Source: an uncultured Dehalococcoidia bacterium
GTDB lineage: Bacteria; Chloroflexota; Dehalococcoidia; Tepidiformales; Tepidiformaceae
Length of the DNA stretch: 64,000 nucleotides
Reading direction: 5' to 3'
NCBI GenBank assembly: GCA_938015525.1
Contig: CALLPC010000003.1
Coordinates: forward strand, 62,001 to 126,000
Part shown: positions 39,047 through 46,721 of the stretch, piece by piece
Layout: each line of letters begins with the position of its first letter
How positions within the stretch are numbered: position 1 is the stretch's first letter
Translations under genes and position numbers: made by a program
Notes under the pieces: model-generated
What the model was told of the DNA's origin: nothing
The model's input: only the letters and a program-made list of their open reading frames with translations
The model's database searches: none

Positions 39047-39982
39047 TCAACGGGCGAGGAGAAGGCGGAGGCGCTCGTCGATGTCGCGGAGGGGAGCGCC
39101 GCGGCCGAACCGGTCGAGGAGGCGGCGGCGGCCTTCGAGGTTGGGGCCGAGGGTGCCGGCCTGGTGACGTTCGAGAAGGCGGCGGAGCGCGGTGCTGACG
39201 GCATCGAAGCCGCTGGCCTGGATGGCGCCATCCATCGGGTAGGTCCAGATGACGTAGCGGCCGCGGGCGAGGGCCTCGGCGGCCATGAAGGACTGCCCGT
39301 CGTGGGTGGTGAGGCGGATGAGGACGGTGACCTCGCGGTAAAGCGCGTCCATGTCGTCGACCCAGCCGCGGGCTTCGAGGTTGGGCGGCAGCGGGCCGGG
39401 CAGCGTCTCCGGCGGTGAAGGGATGAGGATGAACCGGATGCCGGGGAAGGCGCCGGGCAGGCGGGACATCGTGTGCCAGTCGAAGACTTCCCGGTCGAAG
39501 CTGTCGACGGGGTAATAGAGGAGGACGGTGAAGGGGGCGGGGAGGGGCGGCGGCTCGTGCTCCGGGAGGGGGATGGGGAGGGCGACGTAGTCGGCGCGGA
39601 TGCCGGCCTGGCGGAGCTCTTCGCCGAGCCAGGGGGCGTCGCACCAGTGGATGGCGCGCTCGGCGAGGCGGGCGGAAGCCTGGCGGCGGCGATGCGCCTC
39701 GAGGGCGAGCTGGACATCGGTGCCGACCCAGTGGATGACGATGGGGCGGCGGCGGACGAGGGTGAGGAGGTGCTGGGGGGAGCGGCGGTCGAGCCGGCTG
39801 CCGATGAGGTAGATGATGTCGGCGCGGGCGACGGCAGCGGCGACGCGCGCCCAGCCGAAGGGGCTGCGCCCGGGGTGGGGGAGGTAGCGGGCACGCCAGC
39901 CGATGGAGGTGAGGTCGGCGGCGAGCCGGCGGCCGAAGTAGGGGAGGCCGAGGACGAGGACGCGGCCGCGGCGCTCGCTCAT
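39047..39982 (-). CDS. Glycosyltransferase-like protein (GT-B fold)
   Basis: A protein of 311 aa. The N-terminal domain opens RGRVLVLGLPYFGRRLAADL and includes ADIIYLIGSRLDRR and PIVIHWVGTDVQLALEAHRR. The C-terminal half has FTVLLYYPVDSFDREVFDW and a GT4-type nucleotide-sugar region VTVLIRLTTHDGQSFMAAEA, where the expected E-x7-E is partly kept (E in MAAEALARGRYVIW). It is shorter than GT4 enzymes. It is coupled by a 4-bp ATGA overlap to the acyltransferase gene upstream, pointing to surface glycan assembly or modification. Confidence 0.75.
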   Translation of the reverse strand: MSERRGRVLVLGLPYFGRRLAADLTSIGWRARYLPHPGRSPFGWARVAAAVARADIIYLIGSRLDRRSPQHLLTLVRRRPIVIHWVGTDVQLALEAHRRRQASARLAERAIHWCDAPWLGEELRQAGIRADYVALPIPLPEHEPPPLPAPFTVLLYYPVDSFDREVFDWHTMSRLPGAFPGIRFILIPSPPETLPGPLPPNLEARGWVDDMDALYREVTVLIRLTTHDGQSFMAAEALARGRYVIWTYPMDGAIQASGFDAVSTALRRLLERHQAGTLGPNLEGRRRLLDRFGRGAPLRDIDERLRLLLAR

Positions 39983-40572
39983 GCGGGCGGTTCACCGGCG
40001 CGGCGAGCGCGGGGGGCGAGGAGAACCGCGCCGGGCGGGACGTCGCGGTCGACGAGGGCGTGGGCGCCGATGGTGGCCGCTTCGCCTATGGTGACGCCGT
40101 GGAGGACGGTGGCGCCGATGCCGAGGTAGGCGCCGCGGCCGATGCGGACCGGGGCCTGTTCGCGCGGGCGGCGCTCGCGGAGGGGGCCGGGGCCGACGTC
40201 GAGGTGGGTGATGATGCTGGCGCGCATGGCGAGGGTGGCCTCGTCGTCGATGGTGACGCGGTCGGCGAGGTCGATGAGGACGCCGGTGCCGAGGTGGACG
40301 CGGTCGCCGAGGCAGAGGTTCCGGAAGTCGGGGCTGGCGTTGACGATGTGGAGGGGGCCGTGGATGGAGACGTCGCGGCCGACGCGGGCACCGAAGCAGC
40401 GGAGGAGCTCTTCGTGGTGGGTGACGGTCGTGCGGAGCTCCATGGCGATGCCTTCGATGCCATCGCGGAGGTAGCGGGCGCGCCAGCGTGCCCGGCGGAG
40501 TGGTGCGAGGCCGGCGCGGAGGGGGCGGCCGATGGGGCGGAGCGTGCTGCGGAGGGCGCTGAGGGCCGGCAT
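39979..40572 (-). CDS. Hexapeptide-repeat (left-handed beta-helix) acyltransferase
   Basis: A protein of 197 aa from ATG 40572. Hexapeptide repeats include VGRDVSIHGPLHI, LGDRVHLGTGVLIDLADRV and GRGAYLGIGATVLHGVTIGE, then AATIGAHALVDRDVPPGAV, the standard coil pattern of LbH O-/N-acetyltransferases that use acetyl-CoA. An N-terminal Arg-rich stretch (RSTLRPIGRPLRAGLAPLRR) precedes the helix and could contact a membrane. It likely modifies a sugar in partnership with the coupled glycosyltransferase. Two TTTAC units in its leader (near 40594-40611) are the only AT-rich motif there. Confidence 0.85.
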   Translation of the reverse strand: MPALSALRSTLRPIGRPLRAGLAPLRRARWRARYLRDGIEGIAMELRTTVTHHEELLRCFGARVGRDVSIHGPLHIVNASPDFRNLCLGDRVHLGTGVLIDLADRVTIDDEATLAMRASIITHLDVGPGPLRERRPREQAPVRIGRGAYLGIGATVLHGVTIGEAATIGAHALVDRDVPPGAVLLAPRARRAGEPPA

Positions 40573-40714
40573 GGAGGGCCTCACGGGCGGGCTGTAAACT
40601 ATCCGTAAACAGTGCGGCGGGCCCCCGCAGGGCGGGGATTTTTGGGTTGCCCGCATAATCTTCGCCGCCTACGCTGCTAGCTGCGAGTGTATTCCCGCTC
40701 CCCAGTGAGGCGAC

Positions 40715-41155
40715 ATGAAGCGAGCGATTCTCCCGGTGATTGGTACCGTCGCGGTTGCGATGGCTGCGATTCCTGCGCTGGTGGCGGCCCAGGGTGCGCC
40801 GCCCTCGCCGCCGGCAACGTTCTATGGTTCGGTGCCATCGGGTGTGGGCCCGGGCCAGGCGGTCCTGGCGATCGTGTCGAGCGGCGGGAGTTCGCAGACG
40901 TGCGGGGTCGGCCAGACCATCGCCGACGGCTCCGGGGTGGTGTACGCGGTGGACGTCATCGCCGACAGTCAGCTGGCCGGCTGCGGCGCGCCCGGGCGGA
41001 CGGTGCAGTTCTACTTCGTGGGGAACCGCCAGATGGCGACGGACACGGCCACCTGGAGCGGGGCCGGCCCGGCGCAGCGGAACCTGACGGGGCTGGGGCC
41101 GCAGCTGACGCCGCGCAATATCGGCCCGCAGGTGGCGAAGGACGGCACCAACTAG
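40715..41155 (+). CDS. Secreted protein with two-cysteine beta domain
   Basis: A protein of 146 aa. A signal peptide (KRAILPVIGTVAVAMAAIPA, cleaved near LVAAQG) precedes one domain: FYGSVPSGVGPGQAVLA, then TCGVGQTI, VVYAVDVIAD, GCGAPGRTVQFYFVGNRQMA and TATWSG. The pattern F-x-G-x-V...C-G...Y-x-V-D-V...C-G-x2-G-x2-V-x-F-Y...W...L is shared with the neighbour at 41169 and with the protein at 62903, so this looks like one secreted beta-sandwich family, probably with a disulfide. Function unknown. It is followed 13 bp later by its paralogue. Confidence 0.75.
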   Translation: MKRAILPVIGTVAVAMAAIPALVAAQGAPPSPPATFYGSVPSGVGPGQAVLAIVSSGGSSQTCGVGQTIADGSGVVYAVDVIADSQLAGCGAPGRTVQFYFVGNRQMATDTATWSGAGPAQRNLTGLGPQLTPRNIGPQVAKDGTN

Positions 41156-41168
41156 CGATACTCGGGAG

Positions 41169-41666
41169 ATGACGATGCGGCGCCGCGGCAGGGCGCTCCG
41201 GCCGGTTCTCCCCGCCGGGCTGCTCGTCGCGGCGCTCGTGTTCACGGCCGTTTCGGAGGCGCAGGAGCCGCCCGGGCCGCCGGATTTTGCGTGGCCGTAC
41301 GGCATCGTGGAGGCCGACGGGGCGAATCTCGACCCGGCGGTCCAGCCGGTCGTTGCGCTGGTGAACGGGAAGGCCTGCGGCGAGGGCATGACGCAGGTGG
41401 CGGCGGCGGGGCCGGGTACGCCGGCATCGGACGTGGGAAGGACGGTCTACGTGGTGGATGTGCTTGCGGACGGGAGTCGACCGGGGCAGCGGCCGGGGTG
41501 CGGCAGCCCGGGGCTGCCCATCCGGCTGTGGTTCCCGGCGGTGCGCCGGTTCGCGCTGCAGGAGCCGAGCTTCGCGCCGGGCGGCCAGCGGGTCGACGTG
41601 GAGCTGGGGCCGGTGCTGCCGTTCCGGCTTTCCGCCCTGCTGGCGGCCTCGGACGGGGTGAACTGA
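41169..41666 (+). CDS. Secreted paralogue of the 40715 protein
   Basis: A protein of 165 aa; start ATG 41169, alternative ATG 41175. An Arg-rich N-terminus leads into the hydrophobic signal PAGLLVAALVFTAVSEAQEP. The domain repeats the pattern of 40715: FAWPYGIVEADG, KACGEGMTQVA, RTVYVVDVLADGS, PGCGSPGLPIRLWFPAVRRF and the final DVELG. It is more diverged, with an insertion between the first Cys and the Y-x-V-D-V strand. It is probably cotranscribed with 40715 and exported. No catalytic residues are recognised. Confidence 0.7.
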   Translation: MTMRRRGRALRPVLPAGLLVAALVFTAVSEAQEPPGPPDFAWPYGIVEADGANLDPAVQPVVALVNGKACGEGMTQVAAAGPGTPASDVGRTVYVVDVLADGSRPGQRPGCGSPGLPIRLWFPAVRRFALQEPSFAPGGQRVDVELGPVLPFRLSALLAASDGVN

Positions 41667-41683
41667 GGCCCCCGGGGCCGCGG

Positions 41684-42625
41684 CTACGCGCTGCCGGTGA
41701 GGAAGCGGCGGGGGACGTCGCGGAGCATGGTGTCGATGGTCTCCGGGGGGACGCCGTCGCGGAGGAGGGCGGGCACGGCGACGGTGGAGACGAAGAGGTA
41801 GCGGGTGGGCCCCTGCGGCGGGGGCGGCTGCTGGCCTTTGACGATGGGCATCGGGGCGTAGTCGTGGCCGAGCATGAGGCGGTCGGCCCAGCCGCGGTCG
41901 ATGAGGGCTTTGACGGTGGCGTTGCGCTGCTCCCAGGTGGGGCGGCCGGGAGCGCCGGGGTAGCGGTCCATGGAGAGGAAGACGCCGCGCTGGAGGAGGC
42001 GTTCGAGGTACGCGACATCGGTGGTATCGGCGCTGTGGCCGATGGCGACGCGGTCCATCTGGACGCCTTCTTCTTCGAAGATGCGGACCTGCTGCCAGCC
42101 GACTTCTTCGGGGGCCCACTGGTGGGTGGAGATGGGGATGCCGGTGCGTTTGCAGGCGCGGGCCGCGCCGCGGAGGACGCGCTCGGCTTCGGGGGTGACG
42201 CCGCCCATGTCGTTGGCGACTTTGATGACGCCGGCGCGGATATCGGTGGTGCCGATGCCGACTTCGATTTCGTGGACGAAGATGTCGGCGATTTCATCGG
42301 GGTCGCGAGTCCAGAAGGAGCGGGGGATATCGCGCCAGATGCCGGTGGCAGCGACGACGTTGATGCGGGCTTCGCGGGCGACGTCGCGGACGAACTGGAC
42401 GTCGCGGCCGAGGTCGGGGGTGGTGAGGTCGATGATGGTGCCGATACCGCCTTCGCGGGCTTCGCGGAGTTCACGGATGGTGTTCTGGCGGGTGGCTTCC
42501 CAGTCGAACCGCCAGGGGTAGTGGTGGTTGTCTTCGCCCATGCCGACGAGGATGTGTTCGTGGCTGAGGGTGACGCCGAGGGCGGCCGCATCGACGGGGC
42601 CGAGGACGGTCTGGACGGTTGCCAT
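41684..42625 (-). CDS. Phosphotriesterase-family amidohydrolase (lactonase-like)
   Basis: A protein of 313 aa, a TIM-barrel binuclear metal hydrolase. Metal ligands: H-x-H in TLSHEHILVGMGED, the carbamylated Lys in RAGVIKVANDMGG, His in PISTHQWAPEEVGW and AIGHSADTTDV, and the Asp in LMLGHDYAPMPIV. It resembles PTE-like lactonases/resiniferatoxin-binding homologues, which hydrolyse lactones and sometimes organophosphates. The DIxPEExVR-like regions agree with PLL/PTE types. ATG 42625 has CAGAAT (42633-42638) 7 nt upstream. It is convergent with the secreted paralogue pair. Confidence 0.88.
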   Translation of the reverse strand: MATVQTVLGPVDAAALGVTLSHEHILVGMGEDNHHYPWRFDWEATRQNTIRELREAREGGIGTIIDLTTPDLGRDVQFVRDVAREARINVVAATGIWRDIPRSFWTRDPDEIADIFVHEIEVGIGTTDIRAGVIKVANDMGGVTPEAERVLRGAARACKRTGIPISTHQWAPEEVGWQQVRIFEEEGVQMDRVAIGHSADTTDVAYLERLLQRGVFLSMDRYPGAPGRPTWEQRNATVKALIDRGWADRLMLGHDYAPMPIVKGQQPPPPQGPTRYLFVSTVAVPALLRDGVPPETIDTMLRDVPRRFLTGSA

Positions 42626-42632
42626 GGGCGGG

Positions 42633-42638
42633 ATTCTG
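42633..42638 (-). promoter_or_regulatory. -10 box CAGAAT, near-leaderless promoter
   Basis: CAGAAT on the - strand with 7 nt to ATG 42625. Confidence 0.4.
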
Positions 42639-42761
42639 CCGCGGCGGGGCCGGGGTGTCGAGGGTTGGGCGGCCTGACAGGCGGGGCGGAACCGGCTACA
42701 CTCCCGGCCACACCGGGATGGCGCCGGCCGGCGCCATGTGCCCTGCCCTGGAGGTGACGCG

Positions 42762-43196
42762 ATGCCTGAGTTTCCTTCGGTCGAGTGGTTCCGCGCGGCG
42801 GCCGACCTGCTGAATGCCTCGGACAGCTTCAAGCGGCTGGGGACGTGCGATGCGGAGATGGGGGTGCAGGTGGGAGACCGCTTCTTCGAGATTGACTTCG
42901 AAGCGTTCGAAGTGAAGGACGTGAAAGAGATCGATGCGAAACGGGCGGAGGAGCTGGATTTCGTGCTGGTGCAATCGCCGGAGGCGTGGCGGGAGATGAT
43001 CGAGGATATCCAGCGGAACGGGCGGGCGACGCACGAGTACACGCTGAATTCGCTTGACCTGCGGAGCGCGGAGGAGTTCGCGCGGGGGAAGGATTATCAC
43101 CGGCGGGATACGTTCTACCGGTTCAACCAGACGTTCCAGGAGTACTTCGACATGGCGGCGAAGATCCCGACGACGTTCCCGGCGGGGGTCGCCTAG
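42762..43196 (+). CDS. SCP2-like sterol/lipid-carrier family protein
   Basis: A protein of 144 aa. EWFRAAADLLNASDSFKRLG opens the fold, followed by a strand pair (MGVQVGDRFFEIDFEAFEVK) and DAKRAEELDFVLVQSPEAWR, then MIEDIQRNGRATHEYTLNSL. This arrangement matches SCP2-type domains that bind a lipid or CoA ester in a hydrophobic tunnel. A GGAGG (42750-42754) precedes ATG 42762. The gene is followed by a DinB gene 25 bp away but that gene has its own leaderless promoter. Confidence 0.65.
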   Translation: MPEFPSVEWFRAAADLLNASDSFKRLGTCDAEMGVQVGDRFFEIDFEAFEVKDVKEIDAKRAEELDFVLVQSPEAWREMIEDIQRNGRATHEYTLNSLDLRSAEEFARGKDYHRRDTFYRFNQTFQEYFDMAAKIPTTFPAGVA

Positions 43197-43209
43197 GCAG
43201 CTGGCGTTC

Positions 43210-43215
43210 TATGAT
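43210..43215 (+). promoter_or_regulatory. -10 box TATGAT, leaderless promoter for 43222-43737
   Basis: TATGAT followed by 6 nt and GTG 43222. This placement decides the start. Confidence 0.55.
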
Positions 43216-43221
43216 GGCCGC

Positions 43222-43737
43222 GTGGACGGCCCGGTTTCGCTCGAACTGATCCGCTTTACGGCGGAGTTCCATGACTGGGCGAACGGCCGCATCCTGCGGG
43301 CGGCGGAGGCGGCCGGCGAGGCGGCGGCGAGGGCGCGCATCCCGGGGAGCTACGGGGACGGTTCGCTGCACGCCCTGCTGGCGCACCTGGTGGCCTCGGA
43401 GCGGCACTGGCTTCGGCGGTGGCTGGGGGACGCGGAGGCGAAACTGGACGGGCCGGGGACGTGGCCGACGGTCGCGGCGGTCCGGGCGGCCTGGGAAGGG
43501 CACCGTGAGGAGCGGGCGCGGTTCTTCGCGGAGCTGGACGAGGCGCAGCTGCTGGCGGTCTGCCGGTATCGGCGGAATCAGCCGCCGGTGCCGGACGAGC
43601 GGCCGCTCTGGCAGCTGATTCTCCACGTATTCAACCACTCGACGCACCACCGTGCGGAGGCGGCCGCGCTGCTGACCGCGGCGGGGTATCCGCCGGAGAG
43701 CGTGGACATGATCGACTACATCCGGCGGAACGGCTGA
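43222..43737 (+). CDS. DinB-family four-helix protein
   Basis: A protein of 171 aa from GTG 43222. The DinB His triad is visible: FTAEFHDWANGRILRAAE (helix 1), LLAHLVASERHWLRRWLG (helix 2) and LILHVFNHSTHHRAEAAALL (helix 4, H-x3-H). The last segment is a textbook DinB motif. Such proteins bind a divalent metal; most are uncharacterised, and some transfer or conjugate low-molecular-weight thiols. It is the third DinB-like gene of the window, and the three are only distantly similar. Confidence 0.85.
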   Translation: MDGPVSLELIRFTAEFHDWANGRILRAAEAAGEAAARARIPGSYGDGSLHALLAHLVASERHWLRRWLGDAEAKLDGPGTWPTVAAVRAAWEGHREERARFFAELDEAQLLAVCRYRRNQPPVPDERPLWQLILHVFNHSTHHRAEAAALLTAAGYPPESVDMIDYIRRNG

Positions 43738-43747
43738 CGGAGGCGGC

Positions 43748-44917
43748 TCAGAGGAGGTCGCTGGGGACGGCGGTGACGGAGAGGATGGGCGGGAGGGTGC
43801 CGGGGAGGCGGACCCAGGATTCGCCCCATTCGCGGCCGTAGTAGACCTCGCCGTTGGTGGTGCCGAGGTAGACGCCCTCGGGGTCGATGCCGTCGGTGTC
43901 CATGGCGTCGCGGTAGACGCTCTGGTAATCGTGGGGGCCGGGGAGGCCGCGGGTGAGGCGCTCCCAGGTGGCGCCGGCGTCAGCGGTGCGGTAGACGGCG
44001 AACTGGCCGTTGACGACGCGGAAGTTGTCGGCCTCCATTTCGAGGGGGACGACGAAGACGGCGTCGCGGCCCTGCTTGGTGACGGCGAGGGGGAAGCCGT
44101 GGAAGGAGGGGAGGCCGCGGGTGACGTCGTGCCACTGGCGGCCGCCGTCGTCGGAGCGGAAGACGCCGACGTGGCCCTGGCCCCAGAGGCGGTCGGGGTG
44201 CTTGGGGTCGAGGCGGAGGCGGTGGAATTCGTTGGCGGCGAGCGGGTCGACGCCCTCCGGGGCGGGGAACTGGTCGGCCATCTCGGGGAACATCTCGTTG
44301 ATTTTTTCGAACATCTCCCGGACTTCGGGGCTGGTGGCGATGGCGGTGTGCCAGCGGGGCTCCCAGGTCCGGCCGCCGTCTTCGCTGCAGTAGCAGCCGC
44401 CGGCGGCGATGTTGACGAAGATGCGGTTGGGGGTGCGGGGGTCGAGCTCGATGGCGGTGAGGGCGGACTGGCCGCCGCCGGTCATGTACCAGAACTTCCG
44501 GTCGGGGAGACGGTTGAGCTCGTCGACGGGCTCCCAGGTTTCGCCCCAGTCGGCGGAGCGGAAGAGGCCGGCGGGCTGGGTGCCGGCCCAGGTGATGCCG
44601 GGCGCGGCGGGGTGGCCGGCGGTGATGCCCCAGACGTTGTCGATGGTGATGCCCATGTCCTGGGGGAAACCGAGGCCGGGGGAGCGCTGCTCCCAGGTCT
44701 GGCCGCCGTCGTCGCTGCGGGCGATGGAGCGGCCCCAGGCCCAGTGGTTGGCGGCGAGGAGGAGGCGCGCGGGGCGCCGGCGGGCATCGACGGCGGCCTG
44801 GTAGACGGAGGTGCCCTTGAGCATCGGGGGCGAGAGCTCCCAGCGTTCGCGGGAGGGGTCGGAGCGGTAGATGAAGAAGGCTTTGCGGGTGCCGACGAGG
44901 AGGGTGGTGCCGGGCAT
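43748..44917 (-). CDS. BNR/sortilin-like repeat glycosidase-fold protein
   Basis: A protein of 389 aa starting at ATG 44917 (PGTTLLVGTRKAFFIYRSDP). Asp-box/BNR repeats mark propeller blades: SDDGGQTWEQRSPG, SADWGETWEPVDE, SEDGGRTWEPRWH, SDDGGRQWHDVTRG, TADAGATWERLTRG. These are typical of sialidase-fold/VPS10-type proteins; no sialidase Arg triad or acid-base pair is evident, so a glycosidase role is unproven. It lacks a signal peptide. AGGAGACC precedes the start. It is transcribed from the strong promoter at 45093-45119, which also covers a relic ORF. Confidence 0.75.
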   Translation of the reverse strand: MPGTTLLVGTRKAFFIYRSDPSRERWELSPPMLKGTSVYQAAVDARRRPARLLLAANHWAWGRSIARSDDGGQTWEQRSPGLGFPQDMGITIDNVWGITAGHPAAPGITWAGTQPAGLFRSADWGETWEPVDELNRLPDRKFWYMTGGGQSALTAIELDPRTPNRIFVNIAAGGCYCSEDGGRTWEPRWHTAIATSPEVREMFEKINEMFPEMADQFPAPEGVDPLAANEFHRLRLDPKHPDRLWGQGHVGVFRSDDGGRQWHDVTRGLPSFHGFPLAVTKQGRDAVFVVPLEMEADNFRVVNGQFAVYRTADAGATWERLTRGLPGPHDYQSVYRDAMDTDGIDPEGVYLGTTNGEVYYGREWGESWVRLPGTLPPILSVTAVPSDLL

Positions 44918-44975
44918 GTGATGGTCTCCTTCCTGCCCCGGCGAGGGCGCGGCTGCAGACGTGTACGCGGGCGGG

Positions 44976-45062
44976 CTAGGGCGCGGAGGGGGTTTCACAC
45001 CGGGCGGCGGCCTCCTCAGCGCGGGATTCGAGCCAGAGATGGGGAATGAGGCGGGCGGACAT
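44976..45062 (-). pseudogene. PhnB/VOC-family protein, N-terminal remnant
   Basis: ATG 45062 begins MSARLIPHLWLESRAEEAA followed by ARCETPSAP and a TAG. The opening I-P-x-L-W-x-x-x-x-A-E-E-A-A is the first strand-helix of PhnB/3-demethylubiquinone methyltransferase-like VOC proteins. The remaining 110 or more residues of the family are missing; instead the BNR gene follows. The promoter at 45093-45119 is intact, so it now transcribes this fragment and then the BNR gene. Confidence 0.5.
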
Positions 45063-45092
45063 GGCTGGCCTCCGGGCGCGGAATGGAGGAAA

Positions 45093-45137
45093 AGTATAGC
45101 AAGGCTTTTTTGCCGTCAACTGTGCGGAACGTATACT
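45093..45137. promoter_or_regulatory. Divergent promoter pair with overlapping -35 boxes
   Basis: Minus strand: TTGACG (45114-45119) and TATACT (45093-45098), 15-bp spacer. Plus strand: TTGCCG (45110-45115) and TATACT (45132-45137), 16-bp spacer, with 6 nt to ATG 45144 (leaderless). The two -35 boxes share bases 45114-45115. Confidence 0.65.
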
Positions 45138-45143
45138 GCGCCC

Positions 45144-46184
45144 ATGGCCGGGGAGAGGGTGCTGGTGGATGCCGGCGGCATCGAGGTGCCGGTCTCGAAC
45201 CCGGGGAAGGTGTTCTTCCCGGCGACCGGGCTGACGAAGCTGGAGCTGGTGCGGTACTACCTCGCAGTGGGCGAGGGGGCGCTGCGGGGGGTGGCGAACC
45301 GGCCGATGGTGCTGAAGCGGTTCGTGGATGGCGCCGGGGCGCCGCCGTTCTTCCAGAAGCGGGCGCCGCCGCGGCTCCCGCCCTACGTCCGGACGGCCCG
45401 GGTGATGTTCCCGAGCGGCCGGTGGACGAATCTGCCGGTCGTCGACAGCCTGGCGGGGCTCGCCTGGGCGGTGAACCTCGGCTGCATCGACCTGAATCCG
45501 TGGCCGGTGCGCGCGGACGATACGGAGCACCCCGACGAGTTGCGGTTCGACCTGGACCCGACGCCGGGGGCGGGCTTCGGGCAGGTGAAGGAGGCGGCGC
45601 TGCTCGTGGGCGAGCTGCTGCGGGAGTTTGGGCTGGAGGGCTACCCGAAGACGTCGGGGAGCCGGGGCATCCACGTCTACGTTCGTATCCTGCCGCGATG
45701 GGAGTTCACGGCCGTGCGCCGGGCGGCGCTGGCGCTGGGCCGGGAGGCGGAGCGGCGGGCGCCCGGGCTGGTGACGACGGCGTGGTGGAAGGAGGAGCGG
45801 CACGGGGTGTTCATCGATTACAACCAGAACGCGCGCGACCGCACCGTGGCGTCGGCCTATTCGGTGCGGCCGACGCCGAACGCGCAGGTTTCGATGCCGG
45901 TGACGTGGACGGAGCTGCCGGGCGCGGAGCCGGCGGCGTTCACCGTGGCGACGGTGCCGGCACGGTTTGCGGAGCGGGGTGACGCGATGGCGGGAATCGA
46001 TGCGCGGGCGTATTCGCTGGAGCCGCTGCTGGCACTGGCGGCGGAGCAGGAGCGGGCGGGCCTCGGCGATGCACCGTACCCGCCGCACTTCCCGAAGGCG
46101 CCGGGCGAACCGAAGCGGGTGCAGCCCTCGCGGGCGCGGAAGGCGGGAGGCGGGGGCCAAGGCGCACCTGAGACGCGGTATTGA
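45144..46184 (+). CDS. LigD-type NHEJ DNA polymerase/primase domain protein
   Basis: A protein of 346 aa, an archaeo-eukaryotic primase-type domain as in LigD-Pol/PolDom of bacterial non-homologous end joining. It has VPVSNPGKVFFPATGLTKLE and the metal-binding D-x-D in ELRFDLDPTPGAGFGQVKEA, then LEGYPKTSGSRGIHVYVRIL and ARDRTVASAYSVRPTPNAQV, all diagnostic. It fills gaps and can add nucleotides at broken ends. It is a stand-alone polymerase: no ligase or phosphoesterase domain is fused, and no Ku gene is in the window. ATG 45144 is leaderless with a full -35/-10. Confidence 0.92.
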   Translation: MAGERVLVDAGGIEVPVSNPGKVFFPATGLTKLELVRYYLAVGEGALRGVANRPMVLKRFVDGAGAPPFFQKRAPPRLPPYVRTARVMFPSGRWTNLPVVDSLAGLAWAVNLGCIDLNPWPVRADDTEHPDELRFDLDPTPGAGFGQVKEAALLVGELLREFGLEGYPKTSGSRGIHVYVRILPRWEFTAVRRAALALGREAERRAPGLVTTAWWKEERHGVFIDYNQNARDRTVASAYSVRPTPNAQVSMPVTWTELPGAEPAAFTVATVPARFAERGDAMAGIDARAYSLEPLLALAAEQERAGLGDAPYPPHFPKAPGEPKRVQPSRARKAGGGGQGAPETRY

Positions 46185-46226
46185 CAGGGTGGGACTGCGA
46201 AATCAGAATGCGGCGGGAGGCGATTC

Positions 46227-46667
46227 GTGAAGGCATGCACAATGCCCCGGTGTGTGCAGCGGCTGGCTGCCCCGGCGCTCCTTTTGAGCCTCCTCCCGAT
46301 GGTGGCGTTCTTCGGGCACTGGCCCGAGATGTCGTTCGCGGTGCCTGGCACCGGGCTCGAGCTGCGGGTTCCCTTCAGCGGGCCGCCGCCGGGCGCAGGG
46401 GGCGGTCACGCGCACACTGACGGGGCGGCGCACAGCCACGGCGATGACCACGAAGCGCACTGCCACGCATCGGCCGCGAGCTGCGCGGAGACGCGGGTGG
46501 GCGGGGCGGCGCCCGTGACGATGCTGCTCGAGACGGTCCTCCTGCTGCTCGGGACCGGGGCATGGGTCGCGGTCCGCGCGCGGGAGCGGGACGGGCTGCG
46601 GCCAGCAATGCTCGACATGACTGACCCCCCGCCGCGAGGTTCGTCCCTGGCCCTGCGTCCGGTTTGA
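46227..46667 (+). CDS. His-rich two-helix membrane protein
   Basis: A protein of 146 aa from GTG 46227 (GGGAGG 7 nt upstream); ATG 46242 is a possible shorter start. Residues about 12-30 (LAAPALLLSLLPMVAFFGHW) and about 97-118 (APVTMLLETVLLLLGTGAWV) are membrane helices. Between them lies an extracellular-looking loop with seven His and an HAHTDGAAHSHGDDHEAHCH cluster plus two Cys, which fits Zn, Ni or Cu binding. The C-terminal tail is cytoplasmic and Arg/Pro-rich. I do not recognise the family. It begins a same-strand run with 46722 and 47560. Confidence 0.65.
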   Translation: MKACTMPRCVQRLAAPALLLSLLPMVAFFGHWPEMSFAVPGTGLELRVPFSGPPPGAGGGHAHTDGAAHSHGDDHEAHCHASAASCAETRVGGAAPVTMLLETVLLLLGTGAWVAVRARERDGLRPAMLDMTDPPPRGSSLALRPV

Positions 46668-46673
46668 CCTTGC

Positions 46674-46694
46674 CCCGGGCCGGTGCGGCCCGGG
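46674..46694 (+). terminator. Hairpin between the His-rich and Cys-containing genes
   Basis: CCCGGGCCG pairs with CGGCCCGGG around a GTG loop. No U-tract follows. It may stop some transcripts or stabilise the mRNA between the two genes. Confidence 0.5.
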
Positions 46695-46721
46695 AGCGTT
46701 CGCTACCAGGGAGTGATTGCG

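Noticed and set aside
46674-46694. Hairpin as proof that the three genes at 46227-48024 are separate transcripts.
   Set aside because: No U-tract follows and Rho-dependent termination dominates here; it could equally be an mRNA-stabilising element.
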